DNA from: Haemaphysalis longicornis
Lineage: Eukaryota; Arthropoda; Arachnida; Ixodida; Ixodidae
Reading direction: 5' to 3'
NCBI GenBank assembly: GCA_013339765.2
Contig: CM023449.1
Location: forward strand, 219,671,555 to 219,735,554
Length of the DNA stretch: 64,000 nucleotides
Position 1 is the stretch's first letter, and every line of letters begins with the position of its first letter. The position numbers and the translations under genes were made by a program. This document shows, piece by piece, positions 1-10,500 of the stretch. The notes beneath the pieces are model-generated. The model saw only the letters and a list, made by a program, of their open reading frames with translations. It had not been told where the DNA came from and ran no database searches.

Positions 1-1872
1 CTCCCTGCTCACACGTTGCTTCGTGGCACCTGGCCAACCCCTGACTTTGCGTTGATTTGTTGTACGCCTGTGCAGCTCCAAGATAACATAAAATAAAATA
101 ACAACCAGGTTCATGTGCTGTCTGCTATCGCATCTTTATTGTGTTATTATCCCTATTTAGAGACATCATTTTGGGGTGGCGAAACGTGTTGTGAAAGCTG
201 TGGATGTAGTACAATTCTAAAAAAAAAAAAAAAAGAAAGCCCAAGAGAAAAGAGCTTACGTGGGCAGTGATCTGAATGGGAATCAAGACAGTCAGGGTGT
301 TTTTACTTACAGGTGCCCAAACTTCTGCGGTTAAATTGCGTCAGTACGTGGACATGCAGTGCGAAAATCTAGGCGAAGCTTTAAGCGCACTATCTTAGCA
401 CCCATGTAGCCTATGCTATACGGAAGGAGTGATGGGCACATTCCCAATTATGCCCCCAGAACCACTTCAGTGATATTCCATATTAGTAAGCGCACGCTGA
501 AAACGGCTGCAACATATAAACCTCAACAGGAATCACTGTTTGAGTGACAGTTAGCAGTTTATCTGACCCGGGCTACATATCCGTCCATCGCCGATATACC
601 GTGGCTCGCACTGAACCATGTCAGTACGTTCAATGCGTTCAAAGTTAGTACGTTCAAAGTTGGTACGTTCAACGGTAGTTCCATTCCATCACAGGTACCG
701 AATCGAATGGCGGCTCCAAGAGCTCCGTCACGCTAACCTGGCCTCTTATAGTCACAATTTTATTGACTGTTGCACAGCACAGTGTTTTCTGCCTACTGTC
801 TACTCCCTGAGTATACGCACAGCGCTTCATTTTCATGCCCAACATTTCCTGATATTTGCCCCAGATGACATTTGCAAAAAAAACCGATTATACGCAATTT
901 CCCGATAAAAGTTCTCAGCCAGAAGAAATATTTTACGGTCACAAAATGGAACAGCAGCCTGAAGTGTTTTCTTTCTAGCAAAGTCGAAAAATGGGCTGAT
1001 GACGTAGAGCTTAGCGGAGATCTTCTACGAAGGGTGGGGATGCCAAATAGAAAATACAAAATTTTGCTTACCGTGGCGGACTACAAAAACTTACTTTGAG
1101 GGTTGTTCGACGTGTGCATGATAGGCAAAGAATCACCCTTAACAAAAATGCCAGTAAAAAAAGTAGTAACGGGTTGTATCATACTCTACTATCTCCTTAC
1201 GAACTGCACTACCCCCAGAACGGTACGCAGGTACTGCCGCTGAGTATGGAACCCAAATGTTATCGTTACTAGTCTAGACCGTGCATTTGGTAACTGCTGC
1301 TTGTTGTGTCTAAAATTCACTGATAGTAACAAAACTCTATGAATTATTGAACGTAATAACTACAGCACTTTTCCAACTCCGAATCATGATTAAAACGTTT
1401 TTTACAAATATATACGCTGACTTGTGTATCGTCTGTGTTAAGCTCACATTGAAATGCACAATTCTAAAATAATCGCTAAAATATTAGTTTTGCGGCAAGC
1501 CCACTGACCTTATCAGAAAACTTTCCGCTGCTAGCTAGAAGAGCAGATGTATTTCTAAAATAACTAAGTTATAAGCGCTGTCCTCGTGTGTCCCATTGGT
1601 TTTTTTGCTCAATTTATTTGTTGTCTAAGTGTGATATGTGCGTGTTGAGCGCGCCTCTATGTCGTGCTACGCAGCTCAGCCTATCCACATTGTCACGTGT
1701 TGGTTTTTAACAGGTCATGCATGGTCAGTTAGGGAAAGCACTAAGTACCTAGTGGATACTGTAACAAGTAACTGGTTAGTGTTCTGTTAGTAAGTGCCTC
1801 GATCTTTTTTTGTAAAGTGTGATCGTCAACCCACCGCAATACGCATATCAAAGGAATTTGCCTGACGCCATC
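1..1872. other. Unassigned DNA, no gene recognised
   Basis: I see no conserved protein, RNA or element in this stretch. It holds a poly-A run near 220-234 and a short local repetition of the word TACGTTCAA around 625-672. Small open frames overlap on both strands without any family resemblance. The last part, 1700-1872, could be 5' untranslated or promoter sequence for the candidate exon that follows, but I see no clear TATA box. Confidence 0.5.
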
Positions 1873-1944
1873 ATGCCAACCAAAGTCCCTGTGAACGCTA
1901 TTGATTACGAGTTACAGAGGCTACCAGTCGTATTTCGTAACATG
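1873..1944 (+). CDS. Candidate first coding exon of an unknown host gene
   Basis: An ATG in a reasonable context (GCCATCATGCC) opens a 24-codon frame that begins MPTKVPVNAIDYE and ends PVVFRNM. It meets GTAAGT, an excellent 5' splice donor, at 1945-1950, so the exon would end in phase 0. Composition is balanced, unlike the repeats nearby, and no SINE or LINE signature overlaps it. I do not recognise the protein and cannot point to exon 2. An initiator-like TCAGTT lies near 1726 but there is no obvious TATA box. It may be the start of a real gene continuing past 1950, or a chance ATG-donor pair. The call rests on the start context and donor only. Confidence 0.35.
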
Positions 1945-1950
1945 GTAAGT

Positions 1951-2692
1951 ATGACTTGCGCGAAATGACTGGAAGGATCGTACAAGTCACACAACTTCGT
2001 TTTCGCGCTGTTACCATTTCTTTTGGAGCACATTACTGCTGTTATTTTGTTCGCGCATAAAAAAATATGCTGGTGAATGATATTTCCTTGTTAGTGAAAA
2101 TAAATCCACAATGTTTGAAATACGTTAATAAAAAAAACAATTCTCCCCCTGTGTCGCGAATCGATAAATAGCGCCAGATTTTTTCGCCCCAATTTACAAA
2201 ATCATGATACCCAAAAACGAAGGCGGAAACAGAAACGAAACGGTCCTTCGTCGCTTTTTTTTTTCGCATTCTTTTGCGCGTGCTGCTCGGTACGCTTTTT
2301 TTCTTTTTCAGCTGGCGTCGCTTGAGAAACAGGGTTTCACTTCCGGTCCGCCTGAATTTAAAATCAGAGGCAGCTGGGCCACTGGGAAAGAGTTCGTTAC
2401 AGAAAATTTCACGTCCGTGTCCCACCTTGTATTCGTCCTTTCGCGCAGTGAAATTTTTCATAACAATCGTTTGAATTTACGCAGAAGCTGGGAAGATATG
2501 CAAAGAGATTTTCGAGTCCTGCTCTCGTTTTTATTCGATTCTGCTGAAAATTCCCAATCCGTCATGTCGTGCCTTGTTTTCTAACGAGGGAGCAACAGGT
2601 GGTTCTATCATTATCTCAGCATTATCTTTTTGTATTCATTATTTGCTATTATGTTTTAGTATTGCGTGGTCGTTTTTAGTTTAAACAAACCC
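1951..2692. other. Unassigned DNA, possible intron
   Basis: If the exon at 1873-1944 is real this is the beginning of its intron. Open frames exist on both strands around 2042-2584 but none resembles a known family, and the A/T runs and Lys/Arg/Phe-rich translations argue against coding. Confidence 0.4.
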
Positions 2693-2940
2693 TCCGCGGT
2701 GGATTTGTTTTATACTTTTTTTTTAGTTAAGGCGTTGTTGCTGGAGCCAAGGACGAAAGTTGGATACGTTCGATAGCAATGGTTGCTTTTCTGGCGGAGG
2801 GGAAAAGCGAAAGCGCCCGTGCATCGGGATTTCGGCGCACGTTAAAGAACCCCAGGTGGTCAAAATTGGTCGGGAGCACTCTACTGCGGCGTGCCTCATG
2901 GGCTAGGTGTACCTCCGGCGCATTAAATCCCCAAAATTAG
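2693..2940 (+). mobile_element. Diverged Ruka-type tRNA-derived SINE
   Basis: The body is clear: TTTCTGGCGGAGG, GATTTCGGCGCACGTTAA, CCCCAGGTGGTCAAAATT and the 3' end GGCGCATTAAATCCCC match the other SINE copies here. The tRNA-like head (CCGCGGTGG at about 2694) is interrupted by a T-rich stretch at 2702-2725 and has lost its B box. It is an old, inactive copy. Confidence 0.8.
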
Positions 2941-3149
2941 AAACTTTTGAACTGGTTTAAGCAACTCTGTTCGTTTAGCAACTTGTTTGTTTTTTGCAAT
3001 CATTCGAAGTACTAGTTGGCTCTTTTTACGAAATTTATTGTCACCCTTTGAAAGCAAGGTATTTATTACAAAGGGGAGTGGTTAGCACTTATAACAAATA
3101 CACATATGAAGTTGAATAAATAAAATTACTCCCTTAGTATGGCTTCTGC

Positions 3150-3895
3150 TCAATCATTGATAGCTATAGAGTTCATGAACAAGTCATAGTTTTCGGTGGT
3201 TTCTGTTGGTTCAGCATGATAGCACCCCGACCTTTTGACGTATATTCGAACGACATAACACATATTCTGCTCATTAAGTAAGATCTCTATATACATATAG
3301 GGATGATACAATTTCCAAAAGAGATTGAGTCTAATGATTTGACGGCCATGTAATAAAGGTGGGAGTTTAAAACTACATTCCGTTGTTGTAGTACTCGCGG
3401 TGCGGTTATTGTTAGAAAGAATGAATCGGACAGAATTGTTTTGTGCCATTTGTAGTGAGTGCATTAGACTGGTATGCACTCGATCACAAACAGAGGAAGC
3501 GTATTCTAACTTTGTGTGAGCGAGTGCTTTGAACAGGGTGAGTTTTAGGGACGAGAGCTTTAGCAAAGTTGCGGTGTATACTATTCAAGCCTTCTGTAAG
3601 ATTTAGCTTTCGTACATTCAGTGTTAACGGTTCTACTTAAACTGCTGTTTACATGCAATCCTGGATATTTGTAGCTAGAAACAGTACCCAATGCAACATT
3701 ATTAAGGGCGTAGAAAGTAGGCGGATTGGTCGTTCTGTGTGCTGTCATAACTTTGACGTTGGTTAACATTTAGTTGCATTAATAATTCCAGATCCCACAT
3801 TGAGCCATACTAAGTGTGGTTACGCCATGATCAGAAGTTATGCCACGGAAGATGGCGCAGTCATCAGCAAACGAGTGCGCCTGAGAAGAAGCGCA
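3150..3895 (-). pseudogene. Non-LTR retrotransposon reverse transcriptase relic (C-terminal half)
   Basis: Two frames on the minus strand together give the end of a jockey/CR1-type reverse transcriptase. The catalytic box FADDCAIF (RT motif C) is at about 3849-3871 with FADD at 3860-3871. It is followed, after stop codons and a frameshift, by YKYPGLHVNSSLS (3581-3769) and by the thumb/connection segment KLEYASSVCDRVH, NNSVRFI and LFWKLYH (3150-3566). The fingers, motifs A and B, and any endonuclease are absent. Stops and frameshifts make it nonfunctional. The same thumb signature (LEYASS) occurs in the plus-strand relic at 25980-28310, so both probably descend from related elements. Confidence 0.85.
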
Positions 3896-4639
3896 AGCCG
3901 GTTTCTTTACTAAAGCTTGCTATTTAGCCACGAGGCTATTTTATGCACTAGCTGGCTATTTTAGAATTCTAGTCCACTTCATTTTGTCTGTGTAAAAATA
4001 CTCCCACTGTGTCAAGAGGCGACTTTATGGTCACAGTTTATTTCTCATATTATTGGGATTCTTTTTAGGGACTTCGGGGATGTGAGCACCGTCTAAGGCC
4101 GGAAATCAGGGCGCTATACTAACCACGCCTACTTCGTGGAAGCAAGTGGCACTTACTCCCGAAGACGTCGGAGTCCTTTAGCTATTCATAGTCAGCTTCG
4201 GTCCCTGCAACTTACATAGAAGTAAAAAAAAACTTTCCTTAAGGTTATGCATTCAGTTCTTATCCAAATAGAGCCGGCATAAGTAGACTAGAAATTTTTA
4301 CAGGCATTAAAGCGAGATAATTGTGTTTTCTAAAATGTAAAAAAAAAACATTGGAAGAAACGCTGCACACAGAGAGACACGAAAACTAGAAATGACAGTC
4401 ACTGGTGCTCACTGATAAGTTGTGCTACTTAGCTACTGGGTAGCAGAACTGCTAGCAGCTACTATACGGATGGCTTCCGCGATAGTCGGTAGATAGTCTA
4501 TGACGGTCCGTGGATGGTACCCGTGATGGTGTTCGCTGTTTTGTAGGACTGTAAAATTGACAAAAAAAAACTGTGGTTGATTTCTCTTTCATAGGAACGG
4601 TAAAACACGGAAGTGAAATGTGCAGCGAAATCTGTAAGC
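3896..4639. other. Unassigned DNA
   Basis: No recognisable gene. It holds short A runs at 4226-4233 and 4339-4349. An open frame at 4452-4985 (minus) runs through the dispersed repeat described next and is not evidence of coding. Confidence 0.4.
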
Positions 4640-5062
4640 TCAGTATGATTTGCGGGTCGGCGGCTGTCTTGTGGGTGTGCTTGACGAGCGACGTCCTGCA
4701 GGCGGGTCTCTTCGGCAAAGGTGTACGGCGTAATTTAAGTGATGGATATGACGTCACTGAAATCTTGGTGTATCTCGGCATAAAACACTTTCTTGTTAAA
4801 ATATCAAACCAGAAAACGAACAACCCTAAGTATAACGTACTCTTTAGTTCCAAAGGTTGCTTCCCCGCAAGAACACCCTGTGTGCAGGGGTACTCTTTAG
4901 TTCCAAAGGTTGCTTCCCTGCAAGAAGACCCTGTGTGCAGGGGTGCATCCTTTACAGGCCACTTGCTCCGTTGTACTGGCGTCACTTCTGTGACGGGTAT
5001 GACGTCAGCAAATCGTGGTGTATCCAGGAATAAAACACTTCGGTGTCAAAAAAAGACGCGGT
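4640..5062 (-). repeat. Composite dispersed repeat (modules B and A), copy 1
   Basis: The reverse complement matches 58480-58862 through two related modules in the same order. Module B (about 4838-5062) carries AAGTGTTTTATTCCTGG, a TGACGTCA palindrome at 5000-5007, GTCACAGAAGTGACGCC and CACCCCTGCACACAGGG. Module A (about 4640-4800) carries AAGTGTTTTATGCCG, TGACGTCA at 4749-4756, GGACGTCGCTCG and ACAGCCGCCGACCCGCAAAT. Both modules start with the same AAGTGTTTTAT motif, so A and B look like diverged relatives joined head to tail. In the second copy a tRNA-Arg-like head precedes module B; here that head is not visible. The family is unnamed to me and noncoding. Confidence 0.75.
4838..4943. repeat. 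53-bp tandem duplication inside the composite repeat
   Basis: Two consecutive 53-bp units (4838-4890 and 4891-4943) starting TACTCTTTAGTTCC and ending GTGTGCAGGGG differ at only a couple of positions. The second copy of the family at 58.6 kb has a single unit, so this duplication happened locally. Confidence 0.85.
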
Positions 5063-6240
5063 GCAAAACTAAAGGACCCTGCACACCTTGGATTTCTCCC
5101 GAAGCCTCCCTTCATCACGACCAACGACTTACGTCGTGTCAAACGGCTGACCGTTCGATGTCGTCCAGATACGGCCAGGATGCTTGACCTGAGGCCGGCA
5201 TCGATAAAGACACTTGTAGCAGGGCTCGATAAGAGCTGGGAGGGGGATGTCGATTGGGGCCGCTCCCCAGCTCAGCGACGATTCTGAACACCACAGCGAA
5301 ATAAGGGGAAGGCCGCCGGCATTGTCCACCAAGTGAAGGGAAATTGCGCGATGGCACCCGGTGATTGGCCAAGGTCACAAAACGTCACTGACCAAAGTCC
5401 GAAATTACCGATTGTTTGCTAAACAAGAATCCCCCCGTAACTAAAACCTTCAGACAAAAGAAGGCCGGAGGGGTTTGTCAGCGGTGACGCTCCAATGGAC
5501 ACGTCGTCTCCCGGGCGCGATAAGCGCCCTTCCCCCTCTCTTCTCTTCCTATCTCTCTCACTGTTGGTAAGTGCTCCACAGTTTCCGTGTTTAAGGGCTC
5601 CCAGCCCCAATCTCCACCACATCTTGTTCGTGTGTGTGCGCGTGTGCGTGGCGTGCTTGTGCCAACATCAGCATCAGGTGGTCTTCCTGTCTTGCCGTAG
5701 CCGTGAGCGGTGAAGAGCAAATGTTTTCTGCGCACGGTTTACCCCAGGAAACTCCCCCTGTCGGAATTCCTTTGTTGGTGTAGGACAAATCACATTTAGG
5801 TCCTTTAATATTAGCAAGTCGCAGTTTTAAAGCGAAGCCTTCTTTGCGCCCTTTCTCGACTTTATGGATGCTACTGCTGCTGCGGTCTGGTTTTCTTGGG
5901 TTTCTGCCAACCTTACCAGATGGCGCTCGCCCCTGCGTTTCGCGGCCCCTGACCGCCGCGGCGGCTGCGTTTGAAAAAGACTGCCCCACATCCCGAACCC
6001 CGCCTGGTTAAGTTGGCGGTACCAGCCAAAAGAGAGGCTGAGTGCAATCCCGTCGACGGTGTGGAAGACGCTTGCGTTTTGCTAGTCAAATGAGCGGTCG
6101 CTGAAATCGATATAGCCACCCTTGAGATCTGTCCGACAGTAACACAAACACATGCTTTATCGCTCTCCGCTCTGTTGAGTACGCACCAAGAGCGGTGGTT
6201 ACAGATTACAACAGCCACCTCAAAGCGGCACCGTTGGTTT
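5063..6240. other. Unassigned, partly GC-rich DNA
   Basis: No recognised protein. Several overlapping open frames occur on both strands because the GC-rich parts (about 5200-5720 and 5930-6010) have few stops. There is a short GT/GC run at 5628-5650. A TTTTAAAGCGAAGC word at 5827-5840 matches the terminal motif of repeats near 44.3 and 52.5 kb. I see nothing that supports a gene. Confidence 0.4.
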
Positions 6241-6487
6241 GTAGGGTTTAACGCACCGACGCAGCGCAGGCGTGGAGGCGCGCCGTAGTGGAGGGCTCCG
6301 GATTAATTTTGACCACCTGGGTATGGTGGCTAGAACCTGGGGATCTTTAACGTGCGCCGAAATCTCGAACACACGGTCGTTGTTGCTTATCGCCTCCATC
6401 AGAAACGCGGCCGCCGCGGCCGAGAATCGAACCCGCAACCTTGTGCTCAGCAGCGCAACGCCTTAGCCACTGAGCCATCGCGGTAGG
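6241..6487 (-). mobile_element. Ruka-type SINE, near full length
   Basis: Read on the minus strand it has the tRNA head with A box (TGGCTCAGTGGCTAAGG) and B box (GGTTCGATTCT), then the body and the 3' end before TTAAACCC. There is a local duplication of the GGGGATCTT/GGTGGCTAG area at about 6318-6345. The copy is well conserved but lacks an obvious CAAT tail. Confidence 0.9.
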
Positions 6488-6701
6488 TACTGTTGGTCTT
6501 TTCGAGAGACTTCACGCCAGCATCAGAAAGTGGCAAAACGGTGGTTACGACCTTCGTGGAAGATGTCTACGATGTGCTTCTTCTTATAGCTTCCAAATCA
6601 TCACTGCCCACGTCAAGAATTGGTGGTGTGATCCGACCCGCCTGTGCGTTGTATGCGCCAATTTTTCATTTCATTTACAACGTAATGCAATAAAGGTATT
6701 A

Positions 6702-7675
6702 CAGTCAAATCTCCATATAAGTTAATCACGCGGTACTGCGCAAAATCGTTTCGGTATTTTGAAATATCGTTGCAGTGAAAATCTTGCGGTTATCAGCCAA
6801 TGCTAAAACCTAGAAGTGAATATGACGTACCTTGGCAGTATACACATGTGCAGACAAGCGAACTCCAAAATCAAAATGTTGCACTCACTTCAAAGCAGCT
6901 TTATTTGATGAAAAAAGTTTTTCTCCTGGCGAATTCAGCGCGCGCACGACGGATTCACTCTGCGTAATACCTCATCTGGTAAATCAGTGCATCCGAGCGA
7001 TGAAAGTGGAACTTTGTTCATGTGCAGTAAAACATCAATTTTCCCGACCACTATCTTTGTGACCACATACTGGTGTTCTGTGTTCCGTAACCCACAGACG
7101 TGTTCGTTCGCGTCGCGACGTTGACTGCTTTCGCTTTTTCTTGGCTGTTCCGCCAGCTGCATTCATCGTTGGATCTCGCAGAAACTTCGCAGCAAGGTCA
7201 CTCACAACAAAGAAATACCCGCCCGCACACGTGAATAGCGCGACCAACGACCGGCCTATACCGACCAGCCAAAGACTGACACCCAAAGCAGCGAGAGAGA
7301 AAAGGGGCAAAGGCGGCTAGGCTCGCTGGACTACTGCATATTAAACTACAGCTTCGTGGTGGCGCTAGCAATTGGCACACAACATGGTGATGATGATAGC
7401 TACTGCATTTGGGAGAACACACAGAAACGGCGGTTTCTGTTTCACGCCAGAGTTGCGGTGCTGTTACTTCGTACCGAATTCGTAATACTGATGTTCGTCA
7501 ACTATGAAGGAGAAAATAAATTACGCGCGTTATTCTGAAATATGCGCTATACTGAAATTCGTAGTTCTGAAATGTTTTTACCTTAAAAATATAGCCAATC
7601 TGGCGGGGATTTCGAAAATGTTCGCAAATTCAAGAAATTCGTTAATGTGGGTTTAGTAGTGAGGATATTTGACTG
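6702..7675. mobile_element. Nonautonomous TA-flanked element, pogo/Tc1-mariner-like
   Basis: The left end, after TA, begins CAGTCAAATCTCC. The right end is GGATATTTGACTG followed by TA, so the termini are inverted (CAGTCAAAT, then TCC with one mismatch) and bounded by TA, as expected for IS630-Tc1-mariner/pogo transposons. The 974-bp interior contains TTCGAA- and AATTCG-type words near both ends, typical of Tigger-like elements, but I see no transposase: the open frames at 6832-7538 resemble nothing. It is therefore a nonautonomous derivative. Confidence 0.6.
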
Positions 7676-7928
7676 TATGAAGGATAAAGCGTAATTACCA
7701 CTAGGGGACGTCAGAAGCGGTTCTGTGTTGCCTAGATCATGGCGTGGTTGAGGATTGAAAAACTTAAAATCGAGAAATGCTAGAGCAGAATACACACGTC
7801 CTTATTGATAACACATTTTCTAAATATAATTGAATGAGTGACTTTATGCAATGGAAAAGGAGCCAGGACGCTGGTAAGAAAAAATTGTACACTATATGCA
7901 GTTTACACTATATGCAGTCACTCTATAG

Positions 7929-8303
7929 ATGGTATTGACCGAAAAGTTTAGCTTCCAATTTCTTCGCTTGGCAACACTGGAAACGGTCACGGACATGGCG
8001 CGGCTTGTGCCACTGCGCCCGAACGCCGCAGAAAAAAAGAACACCGGCTGGCGTCGTCTGGTCCGTTTGAAGTTGAACCCGATCCTCAAAGGTGGTGTCA
8101 ACATAGATGTTATTAATCGTACTCGTATTTGAGTCGAGGCATTACTTTGCGTTCTGTGGGGCAGAGTTTAGAACTCCCAACACACATCATGTGCTTAGCA
8201 TGGACAAGTACCGTCATCCCGCGGAGCCCGACGTAACCAGTAACGGTGCACTCACAGGGTTGCTGCATGCGTGCCTCGCCAGTGAATACAACCTATATGC
8301 AGT
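7929..8303 (+). repeat. Dispersed 380-bp repeat, copy 1
   Basis: It aligns with 13591-13978 for almost its whole length, roughly four bases in five identical by eye, from ATGGTATT through TTTCTTCGCTTGGCAACAC, the CGGCTTGTGCCACTGCGCCC block, ATCCCGCGGAGCCCGACG and GCGTGCCTCGCCAGTGAAT. In both copies one frame reads ESRHYFAF, then GAEF, then YRHPAEPDVTS. I do not recognise that protein, and the frames are closed by stops and frameshifts. Repeated TATATGCAGT words flank this copy (7890-7920 and 8293-8340). Confidence 0.75.
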
Positions 8304-8817
8304 TGTACACGATATACAATTGTACATTATATGCAGTTGCAAGTTGCCCGGGTTCGAATTTGATTCAAACCAAACACTAAAAAATATAAAAGCAGAAAGA
8401 CCAGCCATGTGTGGTACTTGGCTATAAACAGTAACGTCTCGCTAGAGGTGTGCTATATTCCATATGCGGGATAAAAATCGAATACTGATGTTTTTATGCG
8501 AAAGCGTCGGTAGAAAAGCCGGAATCTTGGCAAAGAAGTGGCTCTAGATGGCACGCAATATTGCCGACGAAGTAAGCAATTAAAAACAAGTGAAGGGTCA
8601 CTCGGAGTGGCGCCAAATTTCTCGGTGAAGCTCTTTTAAACAAGGTAGATTAATTGAGTTGAAAAAATTGAGCAACTTTATGCCCGGGAATGGAATTTTG
8701 GTTTCCGGAATTTGAGACCGGCACGCATTCCAAACTCCACCAAAATTCAATTGTACTGGTAGAATGAATTCGAATGATGCTGTTTTTCCGCGCCGAAACT
8801 ACATACACCTGGGATAT
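8304..8817. other. Unassigned DNA
   Basis: No gene recognised. It begins with repeated TATATGCAGTTG words, which may belong to the edge of the preceding repeat. The remainder is AT-rich without long open frames. Confidence 0.4.
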
Positions 8818-8984
8818 GAGGCGCGCCGTATTGGAGGGCTCCCCAAGATTAACTAGCGATCTTTAACGTGCTGCAAAATCTAGACTTTTCGCCTCCATCT
8901 GAAAAGCGGCCACCGCGGCCGTGATCTAACCCGCATCCTCAGGCGCAGCAACAGCACAATGCCTTAGTACTCTATCACAGTGGT
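8818..8984 (-). mobile_element. Ruka-type SINE, internally deleted
   Basis: Minus-strand SINE pieces are clear: GGCGCGCCGTATTGGAGGG, GATCTTTAACGTGC, TCGCCTCCATCTGAAAAGCG, then the head with a damaged B box and CCTTAG of the A-box region. The body lacks about 50 bp between the AAAATCT and CTTTTCGCC parts. Its head end overlaps the left terminus of the hAT-like element that follows. Confidence 0.75.
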
Positions 8985-9468
8985 TTTCAGCCATGACTGA
9001 CCCGGAGACCTCTTTTGGACTTGCAAAAGTGATGGCAGACTTTACGATGAAATATATCTGGATCGGTGTCATAATGTCAAACAATTTTCGCTTATAGCTT
9101 ACTTCGCCCATACACTTATTCAATGCCCGCCTTTTATGTGTGTCTTTTATGACGATGCGCGTGGTAATGTTAAACAATTTGCTCTTGAATCTAACATTCT
9201 TCTGAACACCTATATGCTGCCCTCTTTATGTCTGTTTTTTTTTTTCTCATAAGTGGCATGTTGTGCAAAAAGCAGATGTCAAATATGTGCTACACGGATA
9301 AACTAAACGCACATGTTATGCAGCGAATCCACCCTTTTGCGTCGCCAGCAAGTTATGGCAAAATGAAGGAAAGAATGGCGGGGGTAAAAGTTTGGCGGAG
9401 GCTTCGAGGACCCTTCAAATGCTCTCACGGACCCCCTGGAGTCCGCGGACCCCATTTGGGAACGACTG
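8978..9468. mobile_element. hAT-like nonautonomous element
   Basis: The left end reads CAGTGGTTTTCAGCC, a typical hAT terminus. The right end, read inverted, is CAGTCGTTCCCAAATGGGGT followed by GTCCGCGGAC, also typical of hAT family ends. The 8-bp flanks CTCTATCA (8970-8977) and CTCTGGCA (9469-9476) agree at six of eight positions, fitting an aged 8-bp target duplication. No transposase is visible in the 491 bp. The left boundary is ambiguous because SINE-head sequence can also be aligned there. Confidence 0.55.
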
Positions 9469-9960
9469 CTCTGGCAGAATGAAATGCGTCCACCTAATGA
9501 ATGCTTTGCGGCGTTCAATTTAAAAACGTATTGGAGGCATTTACTGATGTCTGCATGAGTATTCTGAGCACGCTAATTACAGAAGTAGCAATCAAGCGAG
9601 TAGCTAAGTACGTTTCCGCCAAATTTCCTCTTTGCGTGGAGCTGCGAACGCGGGTATGTGCCGAGTAATAGTAACGTAGAAGAGAAGCGCGCAAATAGGA
9701 AAGGATCGGGATAATAACGAGAGAACCCGCTCGACAAATGTACACTAATGCTCGCGCAACCACTAAGGTGTCCTCGTAATTTTCTTCCTGGAGTTCTGTT
9801 TAAGGATTCCGTACAGTAAACTCACGACCGTATGATATCTCAGTAACAAACGTCTCATGCGGACGAACAATAATGAATACGCCCCCCAATTTCTTTTGAA
9901 CAGCGATTCTCCGCAAAAACCCTTTCGTAAACGGGGGGAAAAGGTGAAAACTGGATTCTG
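9469..9960. other. Unassigned DNA
   Basis: No gene or element recognised. Open frames at 9515-9763 (minus) have no family resemblance. Confidence 0.4.
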
Positions 9961-10500
9961 AATTTTCGAATATTCAAACTCGTTAATCCGAACTCGGTTA
10001 ATTGGAACTTCCGGTTAATTCGAACTGACGCCTGGTCCCGGCACAGCCCTATATATTTCAATGGGCGAAACTCCCGATAATTCGAACGCGTCGGTATCCA
10101 GAACGGTTAATTCGAACTATGATCCCCTGGTTTCCATCGCTCCCCGCATAAGTCGGCCCAGAGTGATTACAATGTGTTGTAAATCCAAACCAAACTAGAT
10201 ATGCAAAACAACAAAACAGAAAACAACAGCGTGGCCCGCACGCTACGCTACTGCAACAGCTTATTTCGCTTCTACCGAGGGCCCCGCGCCACCGGCGCCA
10301 GTGCTCCGGCGCGTGCCATTATTGTGTACAAAAATGTTCTTTGAAATCACCTGCCATAAACGTGTAGTAGCGCCTAATTCGCGATAACGAGTTCAGAGGT
10401 GGCTTCTTCGTGTTCTGCCGGCGCAGTGTGGCGCGATTCCCATTCATTCTAGCGCCCGCCCGCTAATGCGAACTCCGCTTAATTCGAACAATTTTATGGT
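9961..10500. mobile_element. Probable Tigger/pogo-type relic with repeated TTAATTCGAAC words
   Basis: Seven copies or near copies of (G/C)TTAATTCGAAC occur: five between about 9979 and 10120 and two near 10463-10489, all in the same orientation. Such oligomers are typical near the ends of Tigger/pogo-like nonautonomous elements. I could not define inverted termini or a TA duplication, so the borders are approximate. The interior (10140-10440) is GC-rich and noncoding. Confidence 0.45.
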
